Shown: positions 1 to 6,267, counted from the first letter of the stretch. The stretch is 6,267 nt of DNA from Bacteroidota bacterium (GCA_023447335.1 JAEXOD010000096.1:1-6267), one strand, 5' to 3'. Notes: a model not told the origin generated them from the sequence alone. Made by a program: numbers and translations.

Positions 1-2074
1 TGATTTCATCAAATCCTTTTACATAACTAATCGGATTGGATCGAGGGCTTTTCCCAATTGGGTTTTGATCTATTATTTCTATTCCGCTTAATACATTATA
101 GCCCGATATTTCAACATATTTTCCGATTTTATTAGGATTATAACCAAATATTCTGCCTAAACCGCCGTAAATTATATCGTGAACAAGAGTGCTTTTACCG
201 GAACCACTTACTCCTGTAATAACAACAAATTGGTTAAGCGGGATAGAAACATTTACATTTTTTAAGTTGTTTTCGTATGCCCCTTCAATTTCTAACATTG
301 AAGAGTATGGTCTATTGTTATAAGTAGGAGTTTGTATAGATAACTTATTACTTAAATATTTACCTGTTAAAGATTTCTCGTTCTGTAATAGGCTATTATA
401 ATCGCCTACATGGATTATTTCTCCGCCAAGTTCGCCGGCTTTTGGTCCCATATCAACAATTAAATCAGCTTCTTTCATTATAGCGGGTTCATGTTCAACC
501 ACTATAACCGAATTCCCCAAATTTTTAAGGGATTTAATTATTTTAATTAGCTTTTCGTTATCCCTCGGATGTAAACCAATGCTTGGTTCATCAAGCACAT
601 AAAGAGTTCCCATTAAAGCAGAACCTAATGATGTAGCAAGATTAATACGTTGGGATTCTCCGCCGCTTAAAGTGCTGCTCAATCTATCTAAAGTTAAATA
701 ACTTAAACCAACATCATTTAAAAATGTTAACCTTTTTATTATTTCCTTAAGAACTCTATCTCCTATTGCAAGTTCAAACTCGCTTAGTTCTAATGATTTG
801 AAGAAATTTAGACTTTTTTCAATCGGTAATTTTACAACATCGTTTATTGAATATTGGTTGATTCTTACCTGTAACGCTTCCCTTCTTAATCTGCTTCCCT
901 TGCATGCAGTACATGTAGTTAAGCCTTTATATCTGTTAATTAAAATGGCAATATGCATTTTATAATTGTCTTTTTCCAACATTTTAAAGAAACCGTAAAT
1001 ACCCGGGTAATTACCTGAACCGTTGAAAATTAAATTTACTTGTTCTTCCGGTAAATCTTTAAAAGGAGTAACAATAGATATTTTATTTTTAATTGCAAAG
1101 TGGATTAAATCTGTATTTTTATCAACAAATTTCGGAGTTCTCCAAGGTGCAACAGCTCCGTCATTTATTGTTAAATGTGGGTTGGGGATTATTAACTTGG
1201 GGTCATATCCCGATACTGTACCGAATCCCTGACAAACCGGACAAGCACCGAAGGGATTATTAAATGAGAAAAACCTAGGTTCAGGTTCTTCGTATCTAAT
1301 ATCGCAGCATTCGTAAAATTTGTTAAATTTTTTGATAGTATTATCAGTTGTATTAACAACAACTAATCTTCCTTCCCCCTCTTTAAAAACGGTTTCGATA
1401 GAATCTGCTAATAATTCTCTTACTTTCCCCTTTTTTATCTTGAATCTATCTACAACAACAATAACATCACAGCTATCGCATTTTTCATTAATCGAAATTT
1501 CTTCAGAGAAATCAAAAAATGTGTGTTTAATATAAAAACGGTAAAACCCCCTTTTTCTCAAAAACTCAATTTCTTCTCTAACTGTTCTGTTTTCGTGAAT
1601 AAATAGAGGGAATCCAAGTAAATATCTTCCGGTTTCATCTTGTGTTTCAATCCATTCCGAAACTGTTTTAACCGAATCCTTAACAACTTCATTATTGCAA
1701 ATAAAACAATACGTTTTACCAATACGAGCGTATAATAATCTTAAATAATCATAAACTTCTGTTGTTGTTCCAACAGTAGAACGAGGATTTCGAGTATAAC
1801 TTTTTTGTTCAATTGCAACTGCCGGGCTAATACCGGTAATTAATTCAACATCGGGTTTATTTATTCTTTCTAAAAACTGACGAGCATAAGAACTTAAACT
1901 TTCAACATATCTTCTTTGTCCTTCTGCATAAATTGTATCGAAGACTAGTGAAGATTTACCACTTCCGCTAACACCCGTAAAAACAACTAGTTTGTTACGA
2001 GGAAATTCCAAACTAACGTTTTTTAAATTGTGCTCTTTTGCCCCTTTTATTACAATCATTTTTTCGGTTTTCAT
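1..2074 (-). CDS. uvrA: UvrA, excinuclease ABC subunit A (C-terminus outside window)
   Basis: UvrA is the DNA-damage-recognition ATPase of nucleotide excision repair; it dimerises and loads UvrB. The window holds 691 codons, and the family is about 940 residues, so the second zinc finger and second ABC signature lie beyond base 1. Visible in order: Walker A GVSGSGKSS (34-42), an altered first zinc site (C256, C257, C278, C281), CxxC in TTCTACKGSRLRRE, ABC signature LSGGE (469-473), Walker B LYVLDEPSIGLHP (D495, E496), and a second Walker A GVSGSGKST (K627). The ATG at 2074 is the farthest possible start, because an in-frame TAG directly precedes it; MKTEKMIVIKGAKEHNLKN matches a normal UvrA N-terminus. 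There is no clear Shine-Dalgarno, and Met6 (2059) is an alternative start. A terminator separates it from the upstream gene, so it is probably transcribed alone. Family assignment is essentially certain. Confidence 0.97.
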   Translation of the reverse strand, partial: MKTEKMIVIKGAKEHNLKNVSLEFPRNKLVVFTGVSGSGKSSLVFDTIYAEGQRRYVESLSSYARQFLERINKPDVELITGISPAVAIEQKSYTRNPRSTVGTTTEVYDYLRLLYARIGKTYCFICNNEVVKDSVKTVSEWIETQDETGRYLLGFPLFIHENRTVREEIEFLRKRGFYRFYIKHTFFDFSEEISINEKCDSCDVIVVVDRFKIKKGKVRELLADSIETVFKEGEGRLVVVNTTDNTIKKFNKFYECCDIRYEEPEPRFFSFNNPFGACPVCQGFGTVSGYDPKLIIPNPHLTINDGAVAPWRTPKFVDKNTDLIHFAIKNKISIVTPFKDLPEEQVNLIFNGSGNYPGIYGFFKMLEKDNYKMHIAILINRYKGLTTCTACKGSRLRREALQVRINQYSINDVVKLPIEKSLNFFKSLELSEFELAIGDRVLKEIIKRLTFLNDVGLSYLTLDRLSSTLSGGESQRINLATSLGSALMGTLYVLDEPSIGLHPRDNEKLIKIIKSLKNLGNSVIVVEHEPAIMKEADLIVDMGPKAGELGGEIIHVGDYNSLLQNEKSLTGKYLSNKLSIQTPTYNNRPYSSMLEIEGAYENNLKNVNVSIPLNQFVVITGVSGSGKSTLVHDIIYGGLGRIFGYNPNKIGKYVEISGYNVLSGIEIIDQNPIGKSPRSNPISYVKGFDEI

Positions 2075-2077
2075 CTA

Positions 2078-2089
2078 ATTCTATAGAAT
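2078..2089. promoter_or_regulatory. Perfect 12-bp palindrome just before uvrA
   Basis: ATTCTATAGAAT is a perfect inverted repeat ending three bases before the uvrA start codon. Its position would suit an operator or a small hairpin affecting translation initiation. In such AT-rich DNA a 12-bp palindrome can arise by chance, and it does not match the LexA boxes I know. Function is not established. Confidence 0.25.
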
Positions 2090-2111
2090 AATTTTTACTA
2101 TCAAAACAAAT

Positions 2112-2140
2112 AAGGTAATAAAAGCAATTAATTATTGCAA
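2112..2140 (-). promoter_or_regulatory. Weak candidate promoter of uvrA with an interrupted palindrome
   Basis: On the minus strand TTGCAA (2135-2140) is followed after 17 bases by TACCTT (2112-2117). The -35 is a fair match, but the -10 matches TATAAT at only three of six positions. The spacer and part of the -35 are covered by GCAAT-n5-ATTGC (2124-2138), an interrupted palindrome that could be an operator. Some promoter is expected here because a terminator lies just upstream and uvrA is the next gene. This exact site is tentative. Confidence 0.3.
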
Positions 2141-2190
2141 GATAAATATTTGTATGGAAATAAATATATAGGGAATCGAATATTTAGAAT

Positions 2191-2231
2191 TAAAGGTTTC
2201 CTCTGATTTATTATTTAAAATCAGAGGAAAC
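2191..2231 (-). terminator. Stem-loop terminator after the PstS-like gene
   Basis: Two perfectly complementary 14-base arms (2218-2231 and 2196-2209) enclose an 8-base loop. The hairpin begins 11 bases after the stop codon of the small PstS-like gene. On the minus strand it is followed by CTTTAATTCT, a U-rich but interrupted tail, so it looks like a Rho-independent terminator of moderate strength. Read on the plus strand the tail is not U-rich, so it acts for the minus-strand genes. It closes the porin/PstS-like unit and separates it from uvrA. Confidence 0.75.
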
Positions 2232-2242
2232 TTGGAAAATAA

Positions 2243-2653
2243 TTATGGTATTTCGGTTAGAATTTTAACTTTATCGTTAACCATTGATTTGCTAATATAA
2301 CCAATTGAGTTGGGAGTGGATGCAACTTTTTGTAACATCTCTTCTTGAGTTGTAACACTTAAAGGGGCAACTCCGTTTCCGGATAAAGTAACTTTAAGCC
2401 ATGTTTTTTTTATATTGCCTGGTGTAGTACCAAGGAACGTATAAAATCCTGATTTTTCAGGGGTCTCTGTTTTTAGATCAAATAACAATACTTTTTTGCC
2501 TTCAAACTCTAAAGTCCCTAGTTCATAAAGTTTTCGCAAAGAATTTTTATCAATCGAATTTGCCTGAATACTTTTATTTGCGATTACGGCTACTTGGCAA
2601 AATAAAGGTAGAGCAAACACAAAATACAATAATATTAATATTTTAGTTTTCAT
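2243..2653 (-). CDS. Small PstS-like periplasmic substrate-binding domain protein
   Basis: This 136-residue protein has a Sec signal peptide (MKTKILILLYFVFALPLF, cleavage near residues 19-20). The rest resembles part of the phosphate-binding PstS family: an early VAVIANKSI strand, a segment like the usual 'lskxxlxxIFxG' (IDKNSLRKLYELGTLEF), and the typical late motif STPNSIGYIS before a final VKILTEIP strand. Full PstS proteins are roughly 300 residues or more with two lobes, so this is a single compact domain, complete rather than truncated: it has its own signal, ribosome binding site and stop. The start is fixed by GAGGAG (2660-2665), 6 bases before the ATG. It lies 14 bases after the porin stop, so the two are co-transcribed. 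Phosphate as ligand is inference; another oxyanion, or a sensing role, is possible. The cysteine near the signal end (LPLFCQ) is a poor lipobox. Confidence 0.8.
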   Translation of the reverse strand: MKTKILILLYFVFALPLFCQVAVIANKSIQANSIDKNSLRKLYELGTLEFEGKKVLLFDLKTETPEKSGFYTFLGTTPGNIKKTWLKVTLSGNGVAPLSVTTQEEMLQKVASTPNSIGYISKSMVNDKVKILTEIP

Positions 2654-2667
2654 TGGATTCTCCTCAA

Positions 2668-3888
2668 TTAAAAAGTGAAGCTTGCGCCAATTTGATATTG
2701 GCGTTCAGAATATTTGCGAATCGGGTCGTTTGTCATTCCAATATCATACTTCCCCTTATTAAAAATTACTTGAGTTTTTAGAATTAGTTCGTCAAGTACG
2801 CTATATCCAGCTCCAATGTTTATACCTTGAGAACCGTCAAGACCAAAATAATATCTATTTGTATTGTCATTTAAATAATCAAGCATTGCAAAAGCGTAAA
2901 ATTTCTCGGTAAAATAATATTGAAGGGTTATAAAATAAGCCTCTTTATCGAAATCTTCTCCGTTATAGTTTGAGTTTATTTTACTCCATGCATTCAATGA
3001 ATCTTGGGTTGTTGCATCAATATCTGTTATTACTTTTAAATATTCTGCAGTAAGAACAAAATTTTGAAATTCAAGCGAAATATCAAAGCCAATTCTGGTT
3101 CTATTAAATGAACCTAAATCCACTTCTCTACCAACAATATTTTGGTCGTATGTAATAAATTTGGTTTTATTATCTCTGTCCATATTAATAGATGCCCCTA
3201 AACGTAAAAAGTTAGATTTAATACCAACTCTTCCGCCAAAGCTTACATATCCGGTTGCACTTTGACCATAAGAAACATATCCGGGTAATAAATCGTTATT
3301 AGGAGATGATATAAAACTGTTAGGAGGATTCCCCAAATAACCGGCATATTCAAAGTTAAAATCATCATTAATGGGAAGTGAACCAAACATCTGGATAAGT
3401 GCCTTTTGAGGTAAAATATCAAATAGGTTTATTACATTTTCTAAATTCGTCTCATACATTTTAGGTCGTGCTATATATGGAAAAAGAGGAAACCTATTGT
3501 AGATTTCATACATAGCATTAAATTGGGGAAGAACCATTCCAAATTTTAATCGAAAATAATCCTTATAGTCCCATCTTACATATGCTTCTTGTAAGTTAAA
3601 ATAACCAAAACCTTTGTTACTTGAATAATTATTTGTAAACTCAAAATTTACAAAAGCTGTTATATCTTGAGTATAACTTTTTGTAAAAAATAAGTTAAGT
3701 TGATTAATCCCCATAAAGTTAATCCGGTTTTCCGGACCGTAATCATATTCGGGATCCCAATCGTTTTCATATCTTGTAAAAGCTGATTGCACATAACCGA
3801 ATGTCATCAAATCGCTTTGTGCAAAACTAACTCCGATCGGTAATGCGATAAAAATGAAAAAATAGAAAAATAGTGGATTTTTTTTCAT
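2668..3888 (-). CDS. Porin-like outer-membrane beta-barrel protein
   Basis: A 406-residue protein starting MKKNPLFFYFF, with a Sec signal peptide ending near residue 23 (GVSFA before QSD). The mature part is rich in alternating aromatic/polar strands, including LQEAYVRWDYKDYFRLKFGM, and ends in QYQIGASFTF; the terminal phenylalanine is the usual recognition signal for the barrel-assembly machinery. The segment after LKFGM, with an RFPLFPYIARP stretch, recalls phosphate-selective (OprO/OprP-type) porins, but I cannot confirm the subfamily. An upstream in-frame ATG at 3903 would add five residues, but it overlaps the Shine-Dalgarno GGGAG (3897-3901), which lies 8 bases before the ATG at 3888; the latter is the better start. 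It has its own promoter and precedes the PstS-like gene, suggesting passage of a small anion across the outer membrane. Barrel assignment is strong, substrate unknown. Confidence 0.82.
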   Translation of the reverse strand: MKKNPLFFYFFIFIALPIGVSFAQSDLMTFGYVQSAFTRYENDWDPEYDYGPENRINFMGINQLNLFFTKSYTQDITAFVNFEFTNNYSSNKGFGYFNLQEAYVRWDYKDYFRLKFGMVLPQFNAMYEIYNRFPLFPYIARPKMYETNLENVINLFDILPQKALIQMFGSLPINDDFNFEYAGYLGNPPNSFISSPNNDLLPGYVSYGQSATGYVSFGGRVGIKSNFLRLGASINMDRDNKTKFITYDQNIVGREVDLGSFNRTRIGFDISLEFQNFVLTAEYLKVITDIDATTQDSLNAWSKINSNYNGEDFDKEAYFITLQYYFTEKFYAFAMLDYLNDNTNRYYFGLDGSQGINIGAGYSVLDELILKTQVIFNKGKYDIGMTNDPIRKYSERQYQIGASFTF

Positions 3889-3896
3889 AACAATTA

Positions 3897-3901
3897 CTCC
3901 C
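3897..3901 (-). promoter_or_regulatory. Ribosome binding site deciding the porin start
   Basis: GGGAG on the minus strand lies 8 bases before the ATG at 3888. The alternative in-frame ATG at 3903 includes part of this site and has no such sequence in front of it. The context GGAGTAATT resembles AGGAGTAATTA before the MCE gene, so this looks like the normal initiation signal of the organism. Confidence 0.75.
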
Positions 3902-3928
3902 ATTTAAGTTGATAGAAAAAACTAGCTT

Positions 3929-3957
3929 AAAATAATATATGGGATGTAAATTGTCAA
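3929..3957 (-). promoter_or_regulatory. Sigma70-type promoter of the porin/PstS-like operon
   Basis: On the minus strand a perfect -35 TTGACA (3952-3957) is followed after exactly 17 bases by TATTTT (3929-3934), which matches TATAAT at four of six positions. Transcription would start near base 3922, giving a leader of about 35 bases with the ribosome binding site near its end. This is the best promoter match in the window. I see no convincing Pho box or other operator around it. Confidence 0.7.
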
Positions 3958-4016
3958 TAGTAAGTTAGAATGGGCGGACTATAAATGAATATTATAAAAT
4001 AAAAATCATTAAAAAA
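3958..4016. other. Short intergenic gap without a clear terminator
   Basis: The stretch between the MCE stop codon and the porin promoter is very AT-rich. After the stop, the minus strand reads a run of six T, but no stem of more than about five base pairs precedes it or follows. Transcription from the MCE operon may therefore run into the porin gene. I see no small gene or RNA here. Confidence 0.5.
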
Positions 4017-5069
4017 CTATTTTTTCTCGGTTTGTTTTAGTTTATTAATTGTATCTTCAAGTTTTTTTAACTCTCTATAACTCTCGTTCAGCTTTTTCTG
4101 CTGGTCTTCAATTTCTTTAAGTTTATCATCAAGCGATTGTTGGTACTCTTCTTTACTCCAATATCCTCTTTGTTCAAAATAAGATTTAAATAACCAATTT
4201 CTCTTTAAAGCTTCCATGTTTTCTGCAAAGGCTTCTGTTCCGATCCTTGCTGCGTTAGTGGTTTCGACTAAGTTATTTATCATTACTTGAACACTATCTA
4301 AAGCGGTTCTATCTGTTAATAATCCTCCGATTGTTCCTTTGCCGTTCTTAACACCGGCAATAATATGATCAACATTATTCATGGTAGAATCAATTTTAAC
4401 CAAAATACTTTCTAGACCCTTGCTCATATCAACAATAATGTCGCTAACTTGATTTAATCTTGTTGTAATTGCGTTAAGACTTGCGTCAGCAGATTTAGTA
4501 ACACTTACAGTAGAATTATATAACTCGTCATCATTCACAATTTTACCAATAGTACCGTTCCCCTCATTAATTTTTGCAACAATTTGCGAAAAATCTTTAG
4601 TAATATCTTTAACATATGCCATTATAGCTTGGGTTTCTTCAATAATAGCAGAAACATTTAAGGGATCTTTCGATTTAATAAAACTGCCGTCTTGCACAAT
4701 TGGACTGTTGTCTGATCCAGGAGTAATCGATACAATTTTTTTCCCTACAAGACCTTCAGTCTCAATAGAAGCTTGGCTGTCTAATCTAATAAATTTAAGC
4801 ATCTGTTTTTGAACAGACATGGTAACTTCTATTTTACCGGCACCACCGGGAACTAGTAAAAGAGCACTTACGCTACCTATATCATATCCGCTTAATCTAA
4901 CCGGAGCACCCGGTTTTAATCCCTCTACATTTGTAAAATAGGCTTTAATGTTAATTGTTTTAACAAACATTGAATCTTTGTTGCCTATAAAAAAGATAAA
5001 CAAAATTAAAAGGACGGAACCGAAAAAAATAAAAATTCCAAGACGGGCACCTTCTAAGTTTTTAAGCAT
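4017..5069 (-). CDS. MCE-family (MlaD-type) membrane-anchored substrate-binding protein
   Basis: A 350-residue protein with one N-terminal membrane helix (about residues 10-28) and a periplasmic MCE domain (about 37-115). The domain shows the hallmark GLKPGAPVRLSGYDIGSV (50-67) and the late ETEGLVGKKIVSITPG (103-118). In MCE transporters this domain forms a hexameric ring on the permease that passes lipid across the periplasm. A long helical region follows, with two copies of a glycine motif (GNGTIG at 170-175, GKGTIG at 243-248), then RNWLFKSYFEQRGYW (290-304) and a charged, probably coiled-coil tail (305-350). E. coli MlaD is shorter (about 180 residues), so the extension is notable. The start is set by AGGAG (5076-5080), 6 bases before the ATG, in the 12-base gap after the ATPase stop. 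The substrate is probably phospholipid or another hydrophobic compound, by family only. Confidence 0.93.
   Translation of the reverse strand: MLKNLEGARLGIFIFFGSVLLILFIFFIGNKDSMFVKTINIKAYFTNVEGLKPGAPVRLSGYDIGSVSALLLVPGGAGKIEVTMSVQKQMLKFIRLDSQASIETEGLVGKKIVSITPGSDNSPIVQDGSFIKSKDPLNVSAIIEETQAIMAYVKDITKDFSQIVAKINEGNGTIGKIVNDDELYNSTVSVTKSADASLNAITTRLNQVSDIIVDMSKGLESILVKIDSTMNNVDHIIAGVKNGKGTIGGLLTDRTALDSVQVMINNLVETTNAARIGTEAFAENMEALKRNWLFKSYFEQRGYWSKEEYQQSLDDKLKEIEDQQKKLNESYRELKKLEDTINKLKQTEKK
4293..4355 (-). repeat. Second copy of the glycine repeat in the MCE protein
   Basis: Codes for residues 239-259, centred on GKGTIGGLLTD. It aligns with residues 166-186 (bases 4512-4574, centred on GNGTIGKIVND) without gaps, at an offset of 73 residues. 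Identical positions include both motif glycines, TIG, the following Asp and a final Ser. I recall similar GxGTxGxLLxD motifs in long MCE proteins of other Gram-negative bacteria, where they sit in the helical part beyond the MCE domain; their role is not known to me. Confidence 0.6.
4512..4574 (-). repeat. First copy of the glycine repeat in the MCE protein
   Basis: Codes for residues 166-186, centred on GNGTIGKIVNDDELY. It pairs with the copy at bases 4293-4355. The copies are alike at protein level but diverged in DNA, so this is an old internal duplication or structural periodicity, not a recent tandem repeat. Confidence 0.6.
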
Positions 5070-5081
5070 TAATTACTCCTA

Positions 5082-5828
5082 TTACTTAAGCGCTTCTAAG
5101 CTAAAAAAGTTTTGTAAAAATTGTTCTTTTGAATCAGTCAGTTCTTCAATACTTCCCTGGTGAGCAATTTTTCCGTTTCTTAAAAATATTGCTCTGTCTG
5201 CAATTATTTTTGCACAAATTAAATCGTGCGTAACAATAATTGAAGTCATTTTAAGTTTTGTTTGTAAATCTAATATTAATTTACTAATTTCTTTAGTTGT
5301 AATTGGGTCTAAACCGGTTGTAGGTTCGTCATAAAGCATTAATTCAGGGTCAGTGATAATACTACGAGCCAAACCGACTCTTTTTCGCATACCGCCGCTT
5401 AATTCACTTGGCATTTTATCGATGGCATGAGCTAAAGAAACAAGTTCTAAAGTTTCTTCGGCTTTAATGTCACATTCCTTCTGTGTTAAAGAAAAAATCT
5501 TTTTTAATGGGAATGCTAAGTTTTCTCTGACGGTCATACTGTCATATAAAGCGGCACTTTGAAATAAGAATCCGATTTTTTTTCTTACTTCGTTTAACTC
5601 GCTTACAGATAATGAGTGTATTTCTTTGTCATTTATAAAAATTTGTCCGTTATCGGGGGTTAAAAGTCCTATAATGCATTTTAATAGTACACTTTTACCG
5701 GTACCGCTTTGTCCGAATACGACTAAATTTTCACCTGAATTAATATCAAGAGAGACATTATCCAAAATTTTGGCTGTTCCGAATGATTTAGACAAGTTTA
5801 ATATTTTTACTAAGATACTGTCGGCCAT
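5082..5828 (-). CDS. MlaF-type ABC transporter ATP-binding protein
   Basis: A 248-residue cytoplasmic ATPase that would drive the MlaE-type permease. All ABC motifs are present (numbered from the ATG): Walker A GQSGTGKS (39-46), Q-loop FLFQSAALYDSMTV (Q90), signature LSGGMRKRVGLARS (143-156), Walker B LMLYDEPTTGLDP (D167, E168) and H-loop VTHD (H201). The LSGGMRKRVGLAR signature and the ALYDSMTVRENL segment after the Q-loop are typical of the MlaF branch. I choose the ATG at 5828; a GTG two codons upstream (5834) is possible. Neither has a clear Shine-Dalgarno, and the gene overlaps the end of the permease gene by 19 bases, which suggests translational coupling. The MCE gene follows after 12 bases. 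The family call is strong; transport direction cannot be told from sequence. Confidence 0.95.
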   Translation of the reverse strand: MADSILVKILNLSKSFGTAKILDNVSLDINSGENLVVFGQSGTGKSVLLKCIIGLLTPDNGQIFINDKEIHSLSVSELNEVRKKIGFLFQSAALYDSMTVRENLAFPLKKIFSLTQKECDIKAEETLELVSLAHAIDKMPSELSGGMRKRVGLARSIITDPELMLYDEPTTGLDPITTKEISKLILDLQTKLKMTSIIVTHDLICAKIIADRAIFLRNGKIAHQGSIEELTDSKEQFLQNFFSLEALK

Positions 5829-6267
5829 AACCACAACGTAACTTTTACTAAAACGGTATCCATAATTAGAATCAATAAAGAGGCCACAACAACAGAAGTA
5901 GTTGATGCTTTACCCACGCCTTCGGTTCCGCCGGTTGTTGTATATCCTTTATAGCTGCCGACCAAACCGACAATAAAACCAAAAAAGAAAGTTTTGGCAA
6001 CACCCGGAATTAAATCACCAAATTGAATTGCTTCTATTACGGCATTAAGGTAATACAGAAAATTCATGTTTTCGGTAATAATAACAGAAATATAACCGCC
6101 TAATATGGAAAGAATAATAACATAAACGCTTAAAATCGGTAAAATCATGGTTGTTGCAAAAATACGAGTAACAACCAAAAATTTAAATGGATTAACTCCG
6201 GATACTTCCATAGCATCAATTTGTTCGGTTACTCTCATACTCCCAAGTTCTGCACCAATACCTGAGC
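5810..6267 (-). CDS. MlaE-type ABC permease (N-terminus outside window)
   Basis: The C-terminal 152 or so residues of an integral inner-membrane permease of the MlaE family (family length about 250). The reading frame stays open to the end of the window, so the Met at base 6238 is internal, not the start. The first visible residues, GIGAELGSMRVTEQIDAMEV, are the family hallmark: the cytoplasmic coupling helix that touches the ATPase. After it come hydrophobic spans (around VVTRIFATTMILPILSVYVI, AKTFFFGFIVGLVGSYKGY and VVVASLLILIMDTVLVKVTL), and the GTEGVGKAST loop typical of the family. It ends WLWPTVS, with the stop inside the start of the ATPase gene. With the next two genes it forms the MlaE-F-D core that moves phospholipid or related hydrophobic molecules between membranes. 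Confidence 0.95.
   Translation of the reverse strand, partial: SGIGAELGSMRVTEQIDAMEVSGVNPFKFLVVTRIFATTMILPILSVYVIILSILGGYISVIITENMNFLYYLNAVIEAIQFGDLIPGVAKTFFFGFIVGLVGSYKGYTTTGGTEGVGKASTTSVVVASLLILIMDTVLVKVTLWLWPTVS

Noticed and set aside
1023..1232. Plus-strand open frame of 69 codons
   Set aside because: It lies wholly antisense inside uvrA, has no ribosome binding site and resembles no protein family.
1320..1535. Plus-strand open frame of 71 codons
   Set aside because: Antisense shadow inside uvrA; the low-complexity Ser/Thr/Leu-rich product reflects the opposite-strand codons.
2594..2600. Lipoprotein signal in the PstS-like protein
   Set aside because: A cysteine sits near the end of the signal peptide (PLFC), but small residues expected just before it are missing, so an ordinary Sec signal is more likely.
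3929..3985. Possible Pho box near the porin promoter
   Set aside because: I looked for CTGTCAT-like repeats at 11-base spacing, and for 8-base repeats, because of the PstS-like partner. Only partial, irregular matches around TTGACA were found, and these are explained by the -35 element.
3984..4010. Hairpin as terminator of the MCE operon
   Set aside because: The arms AATGA and TCATT give only five AT-rich base pairs around a 17-base loop, too weak to call.
4948..5163. Plus-strand open frame of 71 codons across the MCE/ATPase junction
   Set aside because: Antisense to the start of the MCE gene and the end of the ATPase gene; both real genes have clear family motifs.
5626..5841. Plus-strand open frame of 71 codons
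   Set aside because: Antisense to the Walker A region of the ATPase gene; no independent support.
1..6267. CRISPR arrays, tRNA or rRNA genes, insertion sequences, integration sites
   Set aside because: No regularly spaced repeats, RNA-gene-like sequences, transposase motifs or long terminal inverted repeats were seen on either strand.

Overview
The window is AT-rich (roughly one third G+C by eye), and every gene I can support lies on the minus strand. Reading 5'->3' on that strand, the order is: an MlaE-type permease (its N-terminus lies beyond base 6267), an MlaF-type ATPase, a membrane-anchored MCE (MlaD-type) protein, an outer-membrane beta-barrel protein, a small PstS-like periplasmic protein, and uvrA (its C-terminal part runs off base 1). 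The organism is Gram-negative: it has an MCE lipid-transport cassette, an outer-membrane barrel ending in phenylalanine, and Sec signal peptides. The AT-rich composition and the style of the proteins suggest the Bacteroidota/Chlorobiota group. Clear Shine-Dalgarno sites before three genes fit Ignavibacteria-like or Chlorobiota-like lineages better than classical Bacteroidia. This placement is inference only.

Bases 6267-4017 hold a tightly packed transport operon. The permease and ATPase genes overlap by 19 bases, and the MCE gene follows after 12 bases with a good ribosome binding site. Together they make the inner-membrane core of a phospholipid or hydrophobic-compound transporter (permease, ATPase, MCE substrate-binding ring). 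No mlaB- or mlaC-like gene is in view.

Bases 3957-2196 form a separate two-gene unit. It has a near-consensus promoter (TTGACA-17-TATTTT), a short leader, a porin-like barrel of 406 residues, a 136-residue PstS-like single-domain protein 14 bases later, and a stem-loop terminator. The pairing suggests a porin that admits a small anion and a periplasmic protein that binds or senses it. No permease or ATPase for such a ligand is present.

Bases 2074-1 encode the first 691 residues of UvrA, the damage-recognition ATPase of nucleotide excision repair. The first zinc-binding cysteine pair is altered. The leader of about 120 bases upstream contains two short palindromes and only a weak promoter candidate.

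Nothing here is clearly a new system. The most interesting items are the porin/PstS-like pair, the altered UvrA zinc site, the palindromes in front of uvrA, and the repeated glycine motif in the MCE protein.
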